A stretch of DNA of 64,000 nt from an uncultured Prevotellaceae bacterium (GCA_900315105.1 OMXX01000002.1:1-64000), one strand, 5' to 3'; positions 8,879-17,886 are shown, numbered from the stretch's first letter. Translations and numbers: made by a program. Notes: generated from the letters alone by a model not told the origin.

Positions 8879-9751
8879 TTAACTTCCACGCATAGCAAAC
8901 ATCTGCCTGAGCGACTTGACATAGTCACCGTCAGTAGCGACACTTACAAAGTCAACACTCGTTTTCGCAAACGTCTGTTTCAAGTTATCCGAACGTTCCA
9001 GCCAGAATTTCGCATGAGCCGTGCGAAGCGCCTTGCTCGATGTATCGATATACATCTCATGACCTGTCTCGGCATCCCTTACGCGGAGTATGCCCACATC
9101 AGGAAGAGTTTTCATTATCGGGTCATAAACCTGAATTGCCATAAGGTCGTGCTTTGAACGGCACACCTGCAAAGGCTTCACGAAAGGTTTCCTGTCATAG
9201 AAGTCGCTCATCACGAAAGCCGTACATTTTCTCTTCATCACCTGTCCGAGGAACTCGAAAGCCTGAGACAAATCTGTCTTCTTCGACTCAGGTTGGAAAT
9301 CAAGCACCTCACGTATGATGTAAAGCACATGCTTCTTTCCCTTCTTCGGCGGGATATATTTCTCTATACGGTCAGAAAAGAAAATAACACCAATCTTATC
9401 ATTATTCTGAATAGCCGAGAATGCAAGCGTTGCTGCCATCTCAGTCACCATCTCGCGCTTCATCTGCGAACGGGTACCGAAATCCAGCGAACCTGACACG
9501 TCTATCATCAGCATGACGGTAAGCTCACGCTCTTCCTCGAACACCTTCACGAACGGACGATGGAATCTCGCCGTCACGTTCCAGTCGATATCACGCACAT
9601 CATCACCGAACTGATATTCCCTAACCTCCGAGAACGCCATACCGCGTCCCTTGAAAGCTGAGTGATATTGTCCGGCGAAGATATTGCTAGAAAGACCGCG
9701 GGCCTTTATCTCTATCTTCCTGACCTTTTTAAGTATTTCAGAAGTCTCCAT
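8879..9751 (-). CDS. DUF58-domain protein of the MoxR/Bat operon
   Basis: The 290-residue product carries the DUF58 signature (EYQFGDDVRDIDWNVTAR) followed by a VWA-like segment MLMIDVSGSLDFG with DxSGS. Such proteins sit next to MoxR ATPases and VWA proteins and are thought to act together as a chaperone or complex-assembly system. The ORF extends to an ATG at 9784, but those 11 extra codons fall in a GC-rich repeat arm, so METSEILKKVRK at 9751 is the likelier start. Confidence 0.9.
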   Translation of the reverse strand: METSEILKKVRKIEIKARGLSSNIFAGQYHSAFKGRGMAFSEVREYQFGDDVRDIDWNVTARFHRPFVKVFEEERELTVMLMIDVSGSLDFGTRSQMKREMVTEMAATLAFSAIQNNDKIGVIFFSDRIEKYIPPKKGKKHVLYIIREVLDFQPESKKTDLSQAFEFLGQVMKRKCTAFVMSDFYDRKPFVKPLQVCRSKHDLMAIQVYDPIMKTLPDVGILRVRDAETGHEMYIDTSSKALRTAHAKFWLERSDNLKQTFAKTSVDFVSVATDGDYVKSLRQMFAMRGS

Positions 9752-9761
9752 AAAAAGACAG

Positions 9762-9934
9762 CCCCTCACCCGCCCTATGGGCACCCTCTCCCCAAGGGGC
9801 GAGGGAAAAAGTTACCTTTTTACGCTATGGGGTATGTATTTTTAATTGCGTTATTAATTCAATTTTCTTGAGGTTTCATTACTAACTTCCCCCTCGCCCC
9901 TTGGGGAGAGGGTGCCCGAAGGGCGAGTGAGGGG
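9762..9934. repeat. Hairpin-ended intercistronic element with 44-bp inverted ends
   Basis: The 44-bp arm at 9762-9805 (CCCCTCACCCGCCC...GGGGCGAGGG) is matched by its inverse at 9891-9934 with 3 mismatches. Each arm itself holds a small palindrome (CTCCCCAAGGGGCGAG). The core is AT-rich. It fills the spacer between moxR and the DUF58 gene. The arm sequence differs from the other elements although the layout is the same. Confidence 0.9.
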
Positions 9935-9950
9935 CCGTAGCTTAGGCTTC

Positions 9951-10946
9951 TTAAGGCACCTCAACCTTGTTGATAATCTGGCTAACAATCTCCTCAGAAG
10001 TGATATTGTTTGCCTCAGCCTCGTAAGAAAGACCGATACGATGACGAAGAACGTCATGTGCAACGGCTCTTACATCCTCTGGAATAACATAGCCTCTTCT
10101 CTTGATGAAGGCATAAGCACGAGCAGCCTTACAGAGACTGATACTTGCACGAGGACTACCGCCGAAAGTAATCATAGACTTCAGTTCCTTCAAACCGTAG
10201 TTCTCAGGGAAACGGGTAGCGAATACGATATCAGCGATATACTGCTCGATCTTCTCGTCGATATAAACCTGACGTACAACCTCACGAGCCCTGATTATCT
10301 CCTCTGCAGAACTTACAGGAACAACAGTTGGAAGACTTCCTGCAAGATTCTCACGCATGATGCGCTTCTCCTCCTCAAGTGTAGGATAGCTGATTACGAC
10401 CTTCAGCATGAAACGGTCCATCTGAGCCTCTGGCAATGGATATGTACCTTCCTGCTCAACAGGGTTCTGTGTAGCCATTACGAGGAAAGGACTTGGAAGA
10501 GGGAATGTTGACTCTCCAATTGTCACCTGATGTTCCTGCATAGCCTCGAGCAAGGCACTCTGTACCTTAGCTGGAGCACGGTTAATCTCATCGGCAAGCA
10601 CGAAGTTAGCGAATACAGGACCTTTCTTCACCTGGAAGTTCTCTTCTTTCTGAGAATAGATCATTGTACCTACAACATCGGCAGGAAGAAGGTCAGGTGT
10701 GAACTGAATACGACTGAACTTTGAGTCGATCAATTTTGAAAGGGTGTTGATTGCAAGTGTCTTTGCAAGACCAGGCACACCTTCAAGCAATATGTGACCA
10801 TCGGAAAGCAATCCGATGAGAAGTGATTCAACAAGATGCTTCTGACCGACAATAACACGATCCATGCCGGTTGTCAGATTAGTAACAAAGTTACTCTGCT
10901 GCTCTATGAGAGCATTTAATTCTCTTATGTCTATAGCTTCTGCCAT
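9951..10946 (-). CDS. MoxR-family AAA+ ATPase
   Basis: A 331-residue AAA+ protein with Walker A GVPGLAKT, Walker B in LADEINRAPAKVQSALLEAMQEHQ, sensor 1 region VMATQNPVEQEGTYPLPEAQMDRF and the C-terminal lid. MoxR ATPases are proposed to activate or assemble metal-loaded complexes together with VWA-domain partners, and the downstream batA/batB genes fit this. It is the first gene of the operon; a -7 box lies at 10992-10999 on the minus strand. Confidence 0.95.
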   Translation of the reverse strand: MAEAIDIRELNALIEQQSNFVTNLTTGMDRVIVGQKHLVESLLIGLLSDGHILLEGVPGLAKTLAINTLSKLIDSKFSRIQFTPDLLPADVVGTMIYSQKEENFQVKKGPVFANFVLADEINRAPAKVQSALLEAMQEHQVTIGESTFPLPSPFLVMATQNPVEQEGTYPLPEAQMDRFMLKVVISYPTLEEEKRIMRENLAGSLPTVVPVSSAEEIIRAREVVRQVYIDEKIEQYIADIVFATRFPENYGLKELKSMITFGGSPRASISLCKAARAYAFIKRRGYVIPEDVRAVAHDVLRHRIGLSYEAEANNITSEEIVSQIINKVEVP

Positions 10947-10991
10947 AATTTTTTAATATGTTTTATTTACCTATTTTCCAAAAATCGGATG

Positions 10992-10999
10992 CAAAAGTA
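10992..10999 (-). promoter_or_regulatory. -7 box of the moxR/bat operon promoter
   Basis: Reads TACTTTTG on the minus strand, matching TAnnTTTG, about 45 bases upstream of the moxR ATG. Confidence 0.6.
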
Positions 11000-11340
11000 C
11001 AAAAAAATACTCATTTTTCAGCATCCAATAATCTAAAAAGTATTAATTTAAGCATTAATTAACGAGATATTTTAAAAAATTTGAAAAATGGCATACTTAG
11101 ACAGGCACAAAAAGCACAATTACACAAGTGTGAAAGTCGTTTCTGACGATTGTATTTAAGGATTTATATGGTTTTATGAAAGAAGTATCATTTTAATATG
11201 AAAAACACATTAACAACAGTTTACAAAACATCAAGAAAAATATGACGTTTTCGATATTTTACCATCAAACGCTTTTGATATAAAACAAGACTTTTTTTGC
11301 CTCCAAAGCAAGTCTCTTGTTCCTCCCCTTTTCCTCCTAA

Positions 11341-11420
11341 GATACTCCATCGATACTCCATCGATAGTCCATCGATTCGATGGAGAAGCGATGGAGAAGT
11401 GATGGAGAAGTGATGGATGA
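11341..11420. repeat. 11-bp periodic array with mirror halves
   Basis: The left half repeats GATACTCCATC and the right half repeats GATGGAGAAGT, its near reverse complement, so the array can fold into one long hairpin about the centre near 11376. CG dinucleotides fall 11 bp apart in each half, with a phase shift at the centre. Confidence 0.85.
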
Positions 11421-11553
11421 ACAACGGAGAATGAGCGGAATTAAAGTATTTTCTTCCCAACGCGAAAAGCACCTTTTACATGACGAGAGACAAAAAAAGG
11501 GATTTCCTCGCAAAGCGAAGGGGGATTTTCTTGGTGGAATCGTTTTTTTTGTA

Positions 11554-11561
11554 TATCTTTG
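11554..11561 (+). promoter_or_regulatory. -7 box of the kdsC promoter
   Basis: TATCTTTG followed by CACTC. It gives a leader of about 90 nt before the kdsC ATG. Confidence 0.55.
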
Positions 11562-11657
11562 CACTCAGAAACAAACAGAACGCAAAGGCACAAAGACACA
11601 GAGCCTAAATATTAGCGACTCCGCATCTCTGCGCTTGACAAAAACAAAAAAAAGATA

Positions 11658-12176
11658 ATGATAAAATACGATTTATCAAAGATAACAACCGTGATATTTG
11701 ATGTGGATGGGGTTCTTAGCGAAAACACAATTCCTATGGACCTTAACGGTAATCCTATCCGCACGATGAACGTGAAGGACGGCTATGCCATCCAACTTGC
11801 AGCAAAGCAGGGAATACGTCTTGCAATCATCACGGGAGGCAAGTGCGACAGCATTCAATACCGATACAGCAAACTTGGCGTAAATGATATTTTCATGGGA
11901 TGCGCCGTGAAGATAGAAATGTATCGCGAATACTGCCGTCAGAACAATCTGAAGGACGAGGAAGTGATGTTCCTCGGAGATGACATTCCCGACTATGAGA
12001 TTATGAAGGTTGCAGGATGCACCTGTTGCCCTTCTGATGCGTGTCAGGAAATAAAGGACATCTCAACATACGTCTCTCCAGCCTCTGGAGGCAATGGTTT
12101 TGCCCGCGATGTGCTTGAGCAGCTTCTCAAGAGCAGAGGTCTCTGGCTAAGCTCGGCAAAAGCGTTTGGGTGGTAA
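11658..12176 (+). CDS. kdsC: 3-deoxy-D-manno-octulosonate 8-phosphate phosphatase (KdsC-type HAD)
   Basis: A 172-residue HAD phosphatase without cap domain, of KdsC size. The nucleophile motif is FDVDGVL, followed by the MNVKDGYAI stretch typical of KdsC, then IITGG and FLGDDIPDYEIM. KdsC hydrolyses KDO 8-phosphate to KDO for lipopolysaccharide. The KDO-8-P synthase gene kdsA is at 54-55 kb, not adjacent. The stop codon TAA at 12174-12176 is followed by an element that stays open in the same frame into maf. Confidence 0.88.
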   Translation: MIKYDLSKITTVIFDVDGVLSENTIPMDLNGNPIRTMNVKDGYAIQLAAKQGIRLAIITGGKCDSIQYRYSKLGVNDIFMGCAVKIEMYREYCRQNNLKDEEVMFLGDDIPDYEIMKVAGCTCCPSDACQEIKDISTYVSPASGGNGFARDVLEQLLKSRGLWLSSAKAFGW

Positions 12177-12189
12177 AGAGCCCACCAAG

Positions 12190-12333
12190 GGCCTCTCCCC
12201 CCGCCCTCCCCCGTAGGGAGGGAGCCGGAAGGCGAAAGGTCAATCATTAATTTATATCTGAAAAAATTGGAACAGACAAATCTACATAGTCGAATCGGCT
12301 CCCTCCCTACGGGGGAGGGCGGGGGGAGAGGCC
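12190..12333. repeat. Hairpin-ended intercistronic element with perfect 38-bp inverted ends
   Basis: The 38-bp arm at 12190-12227 (GGCCTCTCCCCCCGCCC...GGGAGCCG) is perfectly inverted at 12296-12333. The 68-bp core is AT-rich. The element fills the kdsC-maf spacer and its second arm encodes residues directly before the first Maf motif. Confidence 0.95.
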
Positions 12334-12944
12334 GCTTAATCTTAGCAAGCAATTCCCCACGCCGTCGTGAGCTTCTCGGCGGTCTTGACATACCATACGA
12401 AGTTCATGTCATCAAAGGCATAGACGAGAGCTATCCCGATACTCTTCCGGCAAAGGAAGTGGCTGGATATATTGCAGGAAAGAAAGCAGAGCCTTACAAG
12501 GAATGGTTCACGAACAAAGAGGCTGTTCCTGAGGGCATTATGATGACCGATGATACGATAGTAGTAACTGCCGATACGGTTGTGGTCGTTGATGATATGA
12601 TTCTCGGAAAGCCAAAGGATCGTGAGGATGCACATCGTATGCTCCGCCTCGTAAGCGGTCGAACGCATCAGGTCTATACTGGCGTGTGTCTGCTCAGCAA
12701 GAACAAGGAAAAACACCTCTCTGTTTGTACCAACGTTACTTTCCGCGAGCTTACCGATGAGGAAATATACTATTATATAGACAACTACAAGCCATTCGAC
12801 AAGGCTGGTGCCTATGGCATTCAGGAATGGATTGGCTATATCGGCGTAACTCGTCTGGAGGGCAGCTATTTCAACGTAATGGGTTTGCCTGTGCAAAGAA
12901 TTAATGATGAGCTAAAAGGCCTCTTCCCCCGCCCTTCCCTGTAA
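12267..12944 (+). CDS. Maf-family nucleotide pyrophosphatase
   Basis: The conserved protein begins at LILASNSPRRRELL and continues through TADTVV, GKPKDREDAHRML and SGRTHQVYTGV to EGSYFNVMGLPVQ. Maf proteins hydrolyse non-canonical or canonical NTPs to NMPs plus pyrophosphate. No in-frame ATG or GTG lies between the kdsC stop and the Maf domain; the only usual alternative codons are TTG at 12267 and CTG at 12258, both inside the repeat core. Translation from TTG adds about 22 residues, including the arm-coded stretch SLPTGEGGGRG. The last residues (GLFPRPSL) are coded by another arm. The true start is uncertain. Confidence 0.85.
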   Translation: MEQTNLHSRIGSLPTGEGGGRGRLILASNSPRRRELLGGLDIPYEVHVIKGIDESYPDTLPAKEVAGYIAGKKAEPYKEWFTNKEAVPEGIMMTDDTIVVTADTVVVVDDMILGKPKDREDAHRMLRLVSGRTHQVYTGVCLLSKNKEKHLSVCTNVTFRELTDEEIYYYIDNYKPFDKAGAYGIQEWIGYIGVTRLEGSYFNVMGLPVQRINDELKGLFPRPSL

Positions 12945-13094
12945 GAAGGGAGCCGGAGAGCAAATAAGTTGGCACGGGTTTTGTAGTAGAATTATTGAAT
13001 ACGAATAATATTAATCTCCAAGCCTTCTGAATTGAAAGGCACATACGCTCTAAGTGTATAAGACATCCTTCCCTTTGGGAAGGCTTGGTTAGGC
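12918..13094. repeat. Mixed hairpin-ended element between maf and clpC
   Basis: The left arm is type 2 (12918-12956, GGCCTCTTCCCCCGCCC then GGGAGCCGG) and includes the maf stop codon. The right arm is type 1 (13064-13094, CATCCTTCCC-TTT-GGGAAGG then CTTGGTTAGGC) and ends seven bases before the clpC ATG. The core is AT-rich. Confidence 0.8.
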
Positions 13095-13101
13095 TTTATT
13101 A

Positions 13102-15654
13102 ATGAAACATCAATATACAGATCAACTCATAAACCTTCTGAAGAAGACCCGACACTATGCAGCACAGTTGCATAGCAAGAGTGTGCGTCCTGAGCATATC
13201 CTCCTTACTATGATTAAGGATCGCTATGACTTCCCTAATCAAGCAATGGAGCATCTCAACGTGGACAAGGATGTCATCACACAAAGACTCCTTGAATCCA
13301 TACAAGATATCTTCAACCGTCAGGAGCAGAACAATGAGCCTGTGAATGCCGAGACAAAGGAAATTTCTGAGGACGATATTCTCTTCAACGACCAGACTAA
13401 CAGCATCTTACGTCTTGCCGACCTTGAGGCTCGCATGAGTCACGACAATGACGTGGATGTCAAGCACTTACTTCTTGCAATGCTTCATGACGGCATGAAC
13501 AGCGTTGCCAAGGATATTATGGAGGAAAATAACATGAACTACGATAACATTCTTGATTTCTGTGAGGAATATGCTCCTGCACAGACTCCTACCAACGGTC
13601 TTGACCTGACCGACGACGATATGGAGGAAGGAGTAGAGGATTCTGCTTCCAACACCCAGACAACGGAGAAACCGAAAGCTAAGGTTGGTGGCAAGAAGAC
13701 TCCTGTGATTGATAATTTCTCAACCGACCTTACTCAGGCAGCCGCAGAGGGTAAGCTTGATCCATGTGTCGGTCGTGAGAAGGAGATACAGCGTCTTACG
13801 GAGATTCTCGGTCGCAGAAAGAAGAACAACCCAATCCTCATCGGTGAGCCTGGTGTGGGTAAGAGTGCCATTGTGGAAGGTCTTGCACAACGCATAGCCG
13901 ACAACCGCACCTCCCCTATCCTATTCAACAAGCGTCTTGTGGCTCTTGATATGGCAGGAATGGTGGCAGGCACTAAGTATCGCGGACAGTTCGAGGAGCG
14001 TATCAAGGCTCTTATCAAGGAGTTAGAGGAAAATCCGGATATCATTGTCTTCATCGACGAGATCCACACAATCATAGGTGCAGGTGGCGGTGGCGGCACT
14101 ATGGATGCTGCCAATATGCTCAAACCAGCATTGGCTCGCGGCAAGGTACAATGTATTGGTGCCACTACTCTCGACGAGTATGCCAAGACAATAGAGAAGG
14201 ACGGTGCTCTTGAGCGCCGTTTCCAGAAGATTATCGTACAGCCTTCTACAGCCGAGGAGACACTTCAGATACTCCAGAACGTGAAATCACGCTATGAGGC
14301 TCATCATCACGTACATTATACTGACGAGGCTCTGACAGCCTGTGTCAAGTTGACAGAACGCTATGTCACAGATCGCGCTTTCCCTGACAAGGCTATTGAT
14401 GCCCTTGACGAGGTCGGCTCACGACTTCACCTGCAGTTTGCCGATGTTCCACAGGATATCGTGGATCTTGAAAAGCAGGTGGCAGAGGCTAAACTGAAGA
14501 AGCTGGAATCTGTAAAGAACCAGAACTTTGAGCTTGCTGCTGCATATCGTGACAAGCAGAGCGAACTGGAGGAGCAACTTGCAGAAAGCAATCGCCGTTG
14601 GCAGTCAGGCGATTCCGACAACGTGAAGGAAGTTACTGCTGACGATGTGGCAGATGTAGTATCTATGATGACAGGCATCCCTGTTCAGCGTATGGCTGAG
14701 AGCGAAGGCGACCGTCTTCGCAATATGGGCTCTGTGCTGAAGAATGCCGTTGTGGCTCAGGATGCAGCCATAGACAAGATGGTGAAGTCAATACAGCGTA
14801 ACCGAGTTGGACTTCGTGACCCTAACCACCCTATCGGTGTATTTATGTTCCTTGGTCCTACAGGTGTGGGTAAGACATATCTTGCAAAGAAACTTGCAGA
14901 GCACATGTTCGGTTCTGCCGATTCCCTCATACGTATTGACATGAGCGAATATACCGAGAGCTTCAATACCTCTCGTCTTGTAGGAGCGCCTCCGGGATAT
15001 GTAGGCTATGAGGAAGGCGGTCAGCTCACAGAGCAGGTTCGCCGTAAGCCTTACAGCATCATTCTCTTGGACGAGATAGAGAAGGCTCACAGCAACGTTT
15101 TCAACATGCTTCTTCAGGTGCTCGACGAAGGTCGTCTTACTGACGGAAACGGCCGCCTTGTTGACTTCCGAAACACCGTCATCATCATGACCTCTAACGC
15201 AGGTACACGTCAGTTGAAAGAGTTTGCTCATGGCGTGGGTTTCAATGCAGGTAACGGTCTGGGTATCAACATGAACGAGAAGGACAAGGAGTATGCTCGC
15301 TCTATCATTCAGAAGAGCCTCAGCAAACAATTTGCTCCAGAGTTCCTTAACCGTCTTGACGAGATAATCACCTTCGATCAGCTTGACTTGAAAGCTATCA
15401 GAAAGATCATCGACATTGAGCTTAAACCTCTCATTAAACGAGTATCAGATTTGGGCTATACCCTTACTGTTTCCGAAGACGCCAAGGACTTTGTTGCAGA
15501 AAAGGGATATGATGTTCAGTTCGGTGCCCGTCCTTTGAAGCGTGCCATTCAGAACTACATCGAAGATGCCGTATGTGAGCGCATTCTCGGTGGCGAGATA
15601 AAGGAAGGTGATGAGATTAATATCACGAAGGAGAGTTTGGCAATTAACAATTAA
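13102..15654 (+). CDS. clpC: ATP-dependent Clp protease ATPase, ClpC type
   Basis: An 850-residue HSP100 ATPase. It has the double Clp-N domain (residues 1-150), a first AAA domain with Walker A GEPGVGKSA, a middle region with a UVR-like motif (NQNFELAAAYRDKQ) and a second AAA domain with GPTGVGKTY and DEIEKAH. The ClpP-docking tripeptide appears as VGF in HGVGF, so it should feed substrates to ClpP. The UVR motif separates it from ClpA and ClpB. The C-terminal residues (LAINN) and the stop lie in a short 7-bp repeat run. The start follows the type 1 arm directly. Confidence 0.93.
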   Translation: MKHQYTDQLINLLKKTRHYAAQLHSKSVRPEHILLTMIKDRYDFPNQAMEHLNVDKDVITQRLLESIQDIFNRQEQNNEPVNAETKEISEDDILFNDQTNSILRLADLEARMSHDNDVDVKHLLLAMLHDGMNSVAKDIMEENNMNYDNILDFCEEYAPAQTPTNGLDLTDDDMEEGVEDSASNTQTTEKPKAKVGGKKTPVIDNFSTDLTQAAAEGKLDPCVGREKEIQRLTEILGRRKKNNPILIGEPGVGKSAIVEGLAQRIADNRTSPILFNKRLVALDMAGMVAGTKYRGQFEERIKALIKELEENPDIIVFIDEIHTIIGAGGGGGTMDAANMLKPALARGKVQCIGATTLDEYAKTIEKDGALERRFQKIIVQPSTAEETLQILQNVKSRYEAHHHVHYTDEALTACVKLTERYVTDRAFPDKAIDALDEVGSRLHLQFADVPQDIVDLEKQVAEAKLKKLESVKNQNFELAAAYRDKQSELEEQLAESNRRWQSGDSDNVKEVTADDVADVVSMMTGIPVQRMAESEGDRLRNMGSVLKNAVVAQDAAIDKMVKSIQRNRVGLRDPNHPIGVFMFLGPTGVGKTYLAKKLAEHMFGSADSLIRIDMSEYTESFNTSRLVGAPPGYVGYEEGGQLTEQVRRKPYSIILLDEIEKAHSNVFNMLLQVLDEGRLTDGNGRLVDFRNTVIIMTSNAGTRQLKEFAHGVGFNAGNGLGINMNEKDKEYARSIIQKSLSKQFAPEFLNRLDEIITFDQLDLKAIRKIIDIELKPLIKRVSDLGYTLTVSEDAKDFVAEKGYDVQFGARPLKRAIQNYIEDAVCERILGGEIKEGDEINITKESLAINN

Positions 15655-15662
15655 TAATTAAC
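15641..15662. repeat. 7-bp array at the clpC stop / gph start
   Basis: Three units of the type CAATTAA/TAATTAA. They encode the last residues and the stop codon of clpC and end directly at the ATG of the next gene. Confidence 0.65.
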
Positions 15663-16397
15663 ATGCCCTTTCAACTTCAGGCTCCCTCCCTACGAGGGAG
15701 GGCGGGGGGAGAGGCCGCTTATAGGCTTTTCATCTTCGACCTCGACGGCACTCTCCTTGACACTCTCCGCGACCTTGCAGCAAGTGTCAATTATGCTATG
15801 GAGCAATGCCACTACTCTACTCACACCATTGATGAGGTTTGCTCAATGGTAGGCAACGGAGTAGCGACTCTCATCAAGAGAGCCGTACCGTCTGGCACTT
15901 CAGAAGAAGATACGGCCCGTGCGCTTGATTTCTTCAGAAAACACTATATGAAACATAGCGAGGATACCACCCGACCATACGATGGTATCCTCGAATTATT
16001 GTCTTCCTTAAAAGCGAAAGGAAAGCATATCGCAGTTGTCAGCAATAAGTTTGATGCTGCCACTAAAGCCTTGTGCGACAAGTATTTCCCTAATCTTATT
16101 GATATTGCCTTGGGCGAGAACGAGGCAGAGGGAATCAGAAAGAAACCAGCTCCCGATATGGTCTTTAAGGCCATGAAACAACTTAATGCCTCGCCAAAAG
16201 AATGTGTGTATATCGGTGATAGCGATGTTGATTTCCAGACGGCACAGAACGCCAGTATTCCATGTATCAGCGTTCTCTGGGGATTCCGTAGCAAGGAGTT
16301 CCTTATCGCTCACGGAGCAACTATGTTTGTAGAGAAGCCGGAGGAGATAGAATGTGTGTCCTCCCACTTTCCTGATAGAAATGGACATCGGAAGTGA
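15663..16397 (+). CDS. Phosphoglycolate phosphatase-like HAD hydrolase
   Basis: A 244-residue HAD protein with FDLDGTLLDT, a helical cap, VVSNKFD, KPAPDMV and YIGDSDVDFQTA. This is the Gph/PGP pattern; the substrate may be 2-phosphoglycolate or a related phosphoester. Residues 7-20 (QAPSLRGRAGGEAA) are coded by one arm of the GC-rich repeat family, placed directly before the normal start of the domain. The ATG is eight bases after the clpC stop. Confidence 0.88.
   Translation: MPFQLQAPSLRGRAGGEAAYRLFIFDLDGTLLDTLRDLAASVNYAMEQCHYSTHTIDEVCSMVGNGVATLIKRAVPSGTSEEDTARALDFFRKHYMKHSEDTTRPYDGILELLSSLKAKGKHIAVVSNKFDAATKALCDKYFPNLIDIALGENEAEGIRKKPAPDMVFKAMKQLNASPKECVYIGDSDVDFQTAQNASIPCISVLWGFRSKEFLIAHGATMFVEKPEEIECVSSHFPDRNGHRK
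15679..15715. repeat. GC-rich hairpin arm inside the phosphatase reading frame
   Basis: A single type 2 arm (GGCTCCCTCCCTACGAGGG...GGGGAGAGGCC), 1-2 bases different from 12296-12333. It is translated in frame. No opposite arm is seen on the clpC side. Confidence 0.9.
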
Positions 16398-16450
16398 GTC
16401 TGTAACAAAAGAATAAAGAACGCCAAGAGTTTCTTAATAAATTGCAGTAT

Positions 16451-16744
16451 ATGGGACATAAATACGTTTGTTTACATTGCCATAAGTGTTTCTGTGCCGG
16501 AACTGATTTCACGAAGTTTCAGGACAAAAAGAAATGTCCTGTATGTTTAGCCCCCATGACTCTATTAAACGAAAAGTTCAAGGCTCCACCTAAAGATGAC
16601 TCTACCCAATGGGAAATTGTTAAGTTGTTAGTTGACAAGGGGTTCAAATACCAAACTCTTTATGATTCCGTTAGTGGTGAGAGAGTTCCTTATCCAAAAA
16701 CAAAAAAGGATGCAGAAGAATTCGTTCGAAAATATAGCAAGTAA
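16451..16744 (+). CDS. Small zinc-ribbon protein of unknown function
   Basis: A 97-residue protein with two cysteine pairs near the N-terminus, CLHCHKC and CPVC, the pattern of a small zinc ribbon, followed by a basic C-terminal half (YPKTKKDAEEFV). No enzyme motif was recognised. An in-frame TTG nine bases upstream is possible, but ATG at 16451 is preferred. It follows the HAD phosphatase by about 50 bases on the same strand. Confidence 0.75.
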   Translation: MGHKYVCLHCHKCFCAGTDFTKFQDKKKCPVCLAPMTLLNEKFKAPPKDDSTQWEIVKLLVDKGFKYQTLYDSVSGERVPYPKTKKDAEEFVRKYSK

Positions 16745-16863
16745 TCTATGAATTAAGAAATCTATCATTATCACACAGCTTTTCTTTTCATGACATCCAT
16801 CACGGCAAACACCCAGTTCATCTTCCGCATCAGTGGCAGCGAATAGGAGAAACGCTAAAAAAT

Positions 16864-17466
16864 ATGAAGAAGTCAGTAATATTTAGTATGGCAATTATTG
16901 CCTTAGTCCTTATAGGTATTTCCTTTGTACCGACATTGTTCCTCGAACATGGCGACAGGCTGGTCTGGCAAATGAGCAATTGGTCTTGGATATGTGCCTC
17001 ATTGTTGATTCCCATCATTGGAGTCCTGTTGACCATCTACTATTCAAAAGGGAAACACATTCTTTGGAAGATATTGGGTTGTTTAGGGTGTATGGCTTGG
17101 GTTATAGCATGTTTGCTCAACTTGTATATTGCCATGTTAAACCATGATGAAAAAATATGGAGCAGCAAAGAGTATGTCGTTTATTCGGAATACGGAGGTT
17201 TTATCGACCCAAATATATTTGTCCTATACAAAAGAGATGGATTTATTGACAGGCGTATGTTCTCTTTGGGGAGTAGCGGTTTTGGTGAAGTGAAGGGAGC
17301 AGATTATTCAATGTATTATGATTACGACTTGATAAAAGAAGAGATTGACGCAACGGGATTTGAAAGTGATAGCGTTTTTCATTGTATTTCCTTTTACAGA
17401 TTAAGTGATGGAGATCGTTTTGAGGAAGAAAAGAACGATTCGCTTTTGAAGCTGATAAAGCATTAG
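16864..17466 (+). CDS. Unknown membrane protein
   Basis: A 200-residue protein with three predicted TM helices in the first 95 residues (SVIFSMAIIALVLIGISF; WICASLLIPIIGVLLTI; ILGCLGCMAWVIACLL) and a polar C-terminal domain of about 100 residues with many Tyr and Asp/Glu. No family was recognised. It is the last plus-strand gene before a 730-bp repeat-rich gap and converges on the M15 peptidase gene. Confidence 0.7.
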   Translation: MKKSVIFSMAIIALVLIGISFVPTLFLEHGDRLVWQMSNWSWICASLLIPIIGVLLTIYYSKGKHILWKILGCLGCMAWVIACLLNLYIAMLNHDEKIWSSKEYVVYSEYGGFIDPNIFVLYKRDGFIDRRMFSLGSSGFGEVKGADYSMYYDYDLIKEEIDATGFESDSVFHCISFYRLSDGDRFEEEKNDSLLKLIKH

Positions 17467-17775
17467 TTTTGATTCTGACAATGTATAAATGATACTACCA
17501 ATTTTGAACATATAAATTACAATTTATCAAATAGAAAAGGAATCCAACGGTTTCACTTTTTCAATAGTTAGCTTGTCTTGAAAAATTCGCAAAGCAACAT
17601 TTCATCATGCGTTTTCATATTATCAAGATTGACAACGAAACATATAACCCCACTTATTTCCAGCAGTAATGTTGTTTTCCTGCGGTGTAATTGTTTCCAA
17701 ATTTCCCAGCGATTATTTTGCCATATAGACAAAATTCCTTAATTCTCTGGGAAAGCTACAATCTCTTACCCTTGT

Positions 17776-17886
17776 AAGTACGTTGTGATTCCGTTGTAAG
17801 TCCGTTCTAGGTCCGTTCCAAGTCCGTTCCAAGTCCGTTCCATAGAAACGAACAAAGAACGTAGGCATAGCGACGGATCAACGAAG
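17776..17886. repeat. 11-bp periodic array, CG-phased
   Basis: CG dinucleotides end at 17782, 17793, 17804, 17815, 17826 and 17837, then after a 13-bp step at 17850, 17861, 17872 and 17883. The left units read GTCCGTTCCAA; the right half carries degenerate units of the other orientation (AACG, GACGGATC). Confidence 0.85.

Larger units (their letters stand above)
10947..11657. other. Divergent intergenic region moxR/kdsC
   Basis: AT-rich spacer of 711 bp. It holds the minus-strand -7 box TACTTTTG for moxR at 10992-10999, an 11-bp inverted array at 11341-11420 and the plus-strand -7 box TATCTTTG for kdsC at 11554-11561. The 92-codon plus-strand ORF across 11380-11658 is produced by the array and has no protein-like composition. 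Confidence 0.7.

Noticed and set aside
11341..11420. CRISPR-like array
   Set aside because: Units are 11 bp with no spacers and no cas genes are present.
11380..11658. 92-codon plus-strand ORF upstream of kdsC
   Set aside because: It spans the 11-bp array and the kdsC promoter and leader; the composition is not protein-like.
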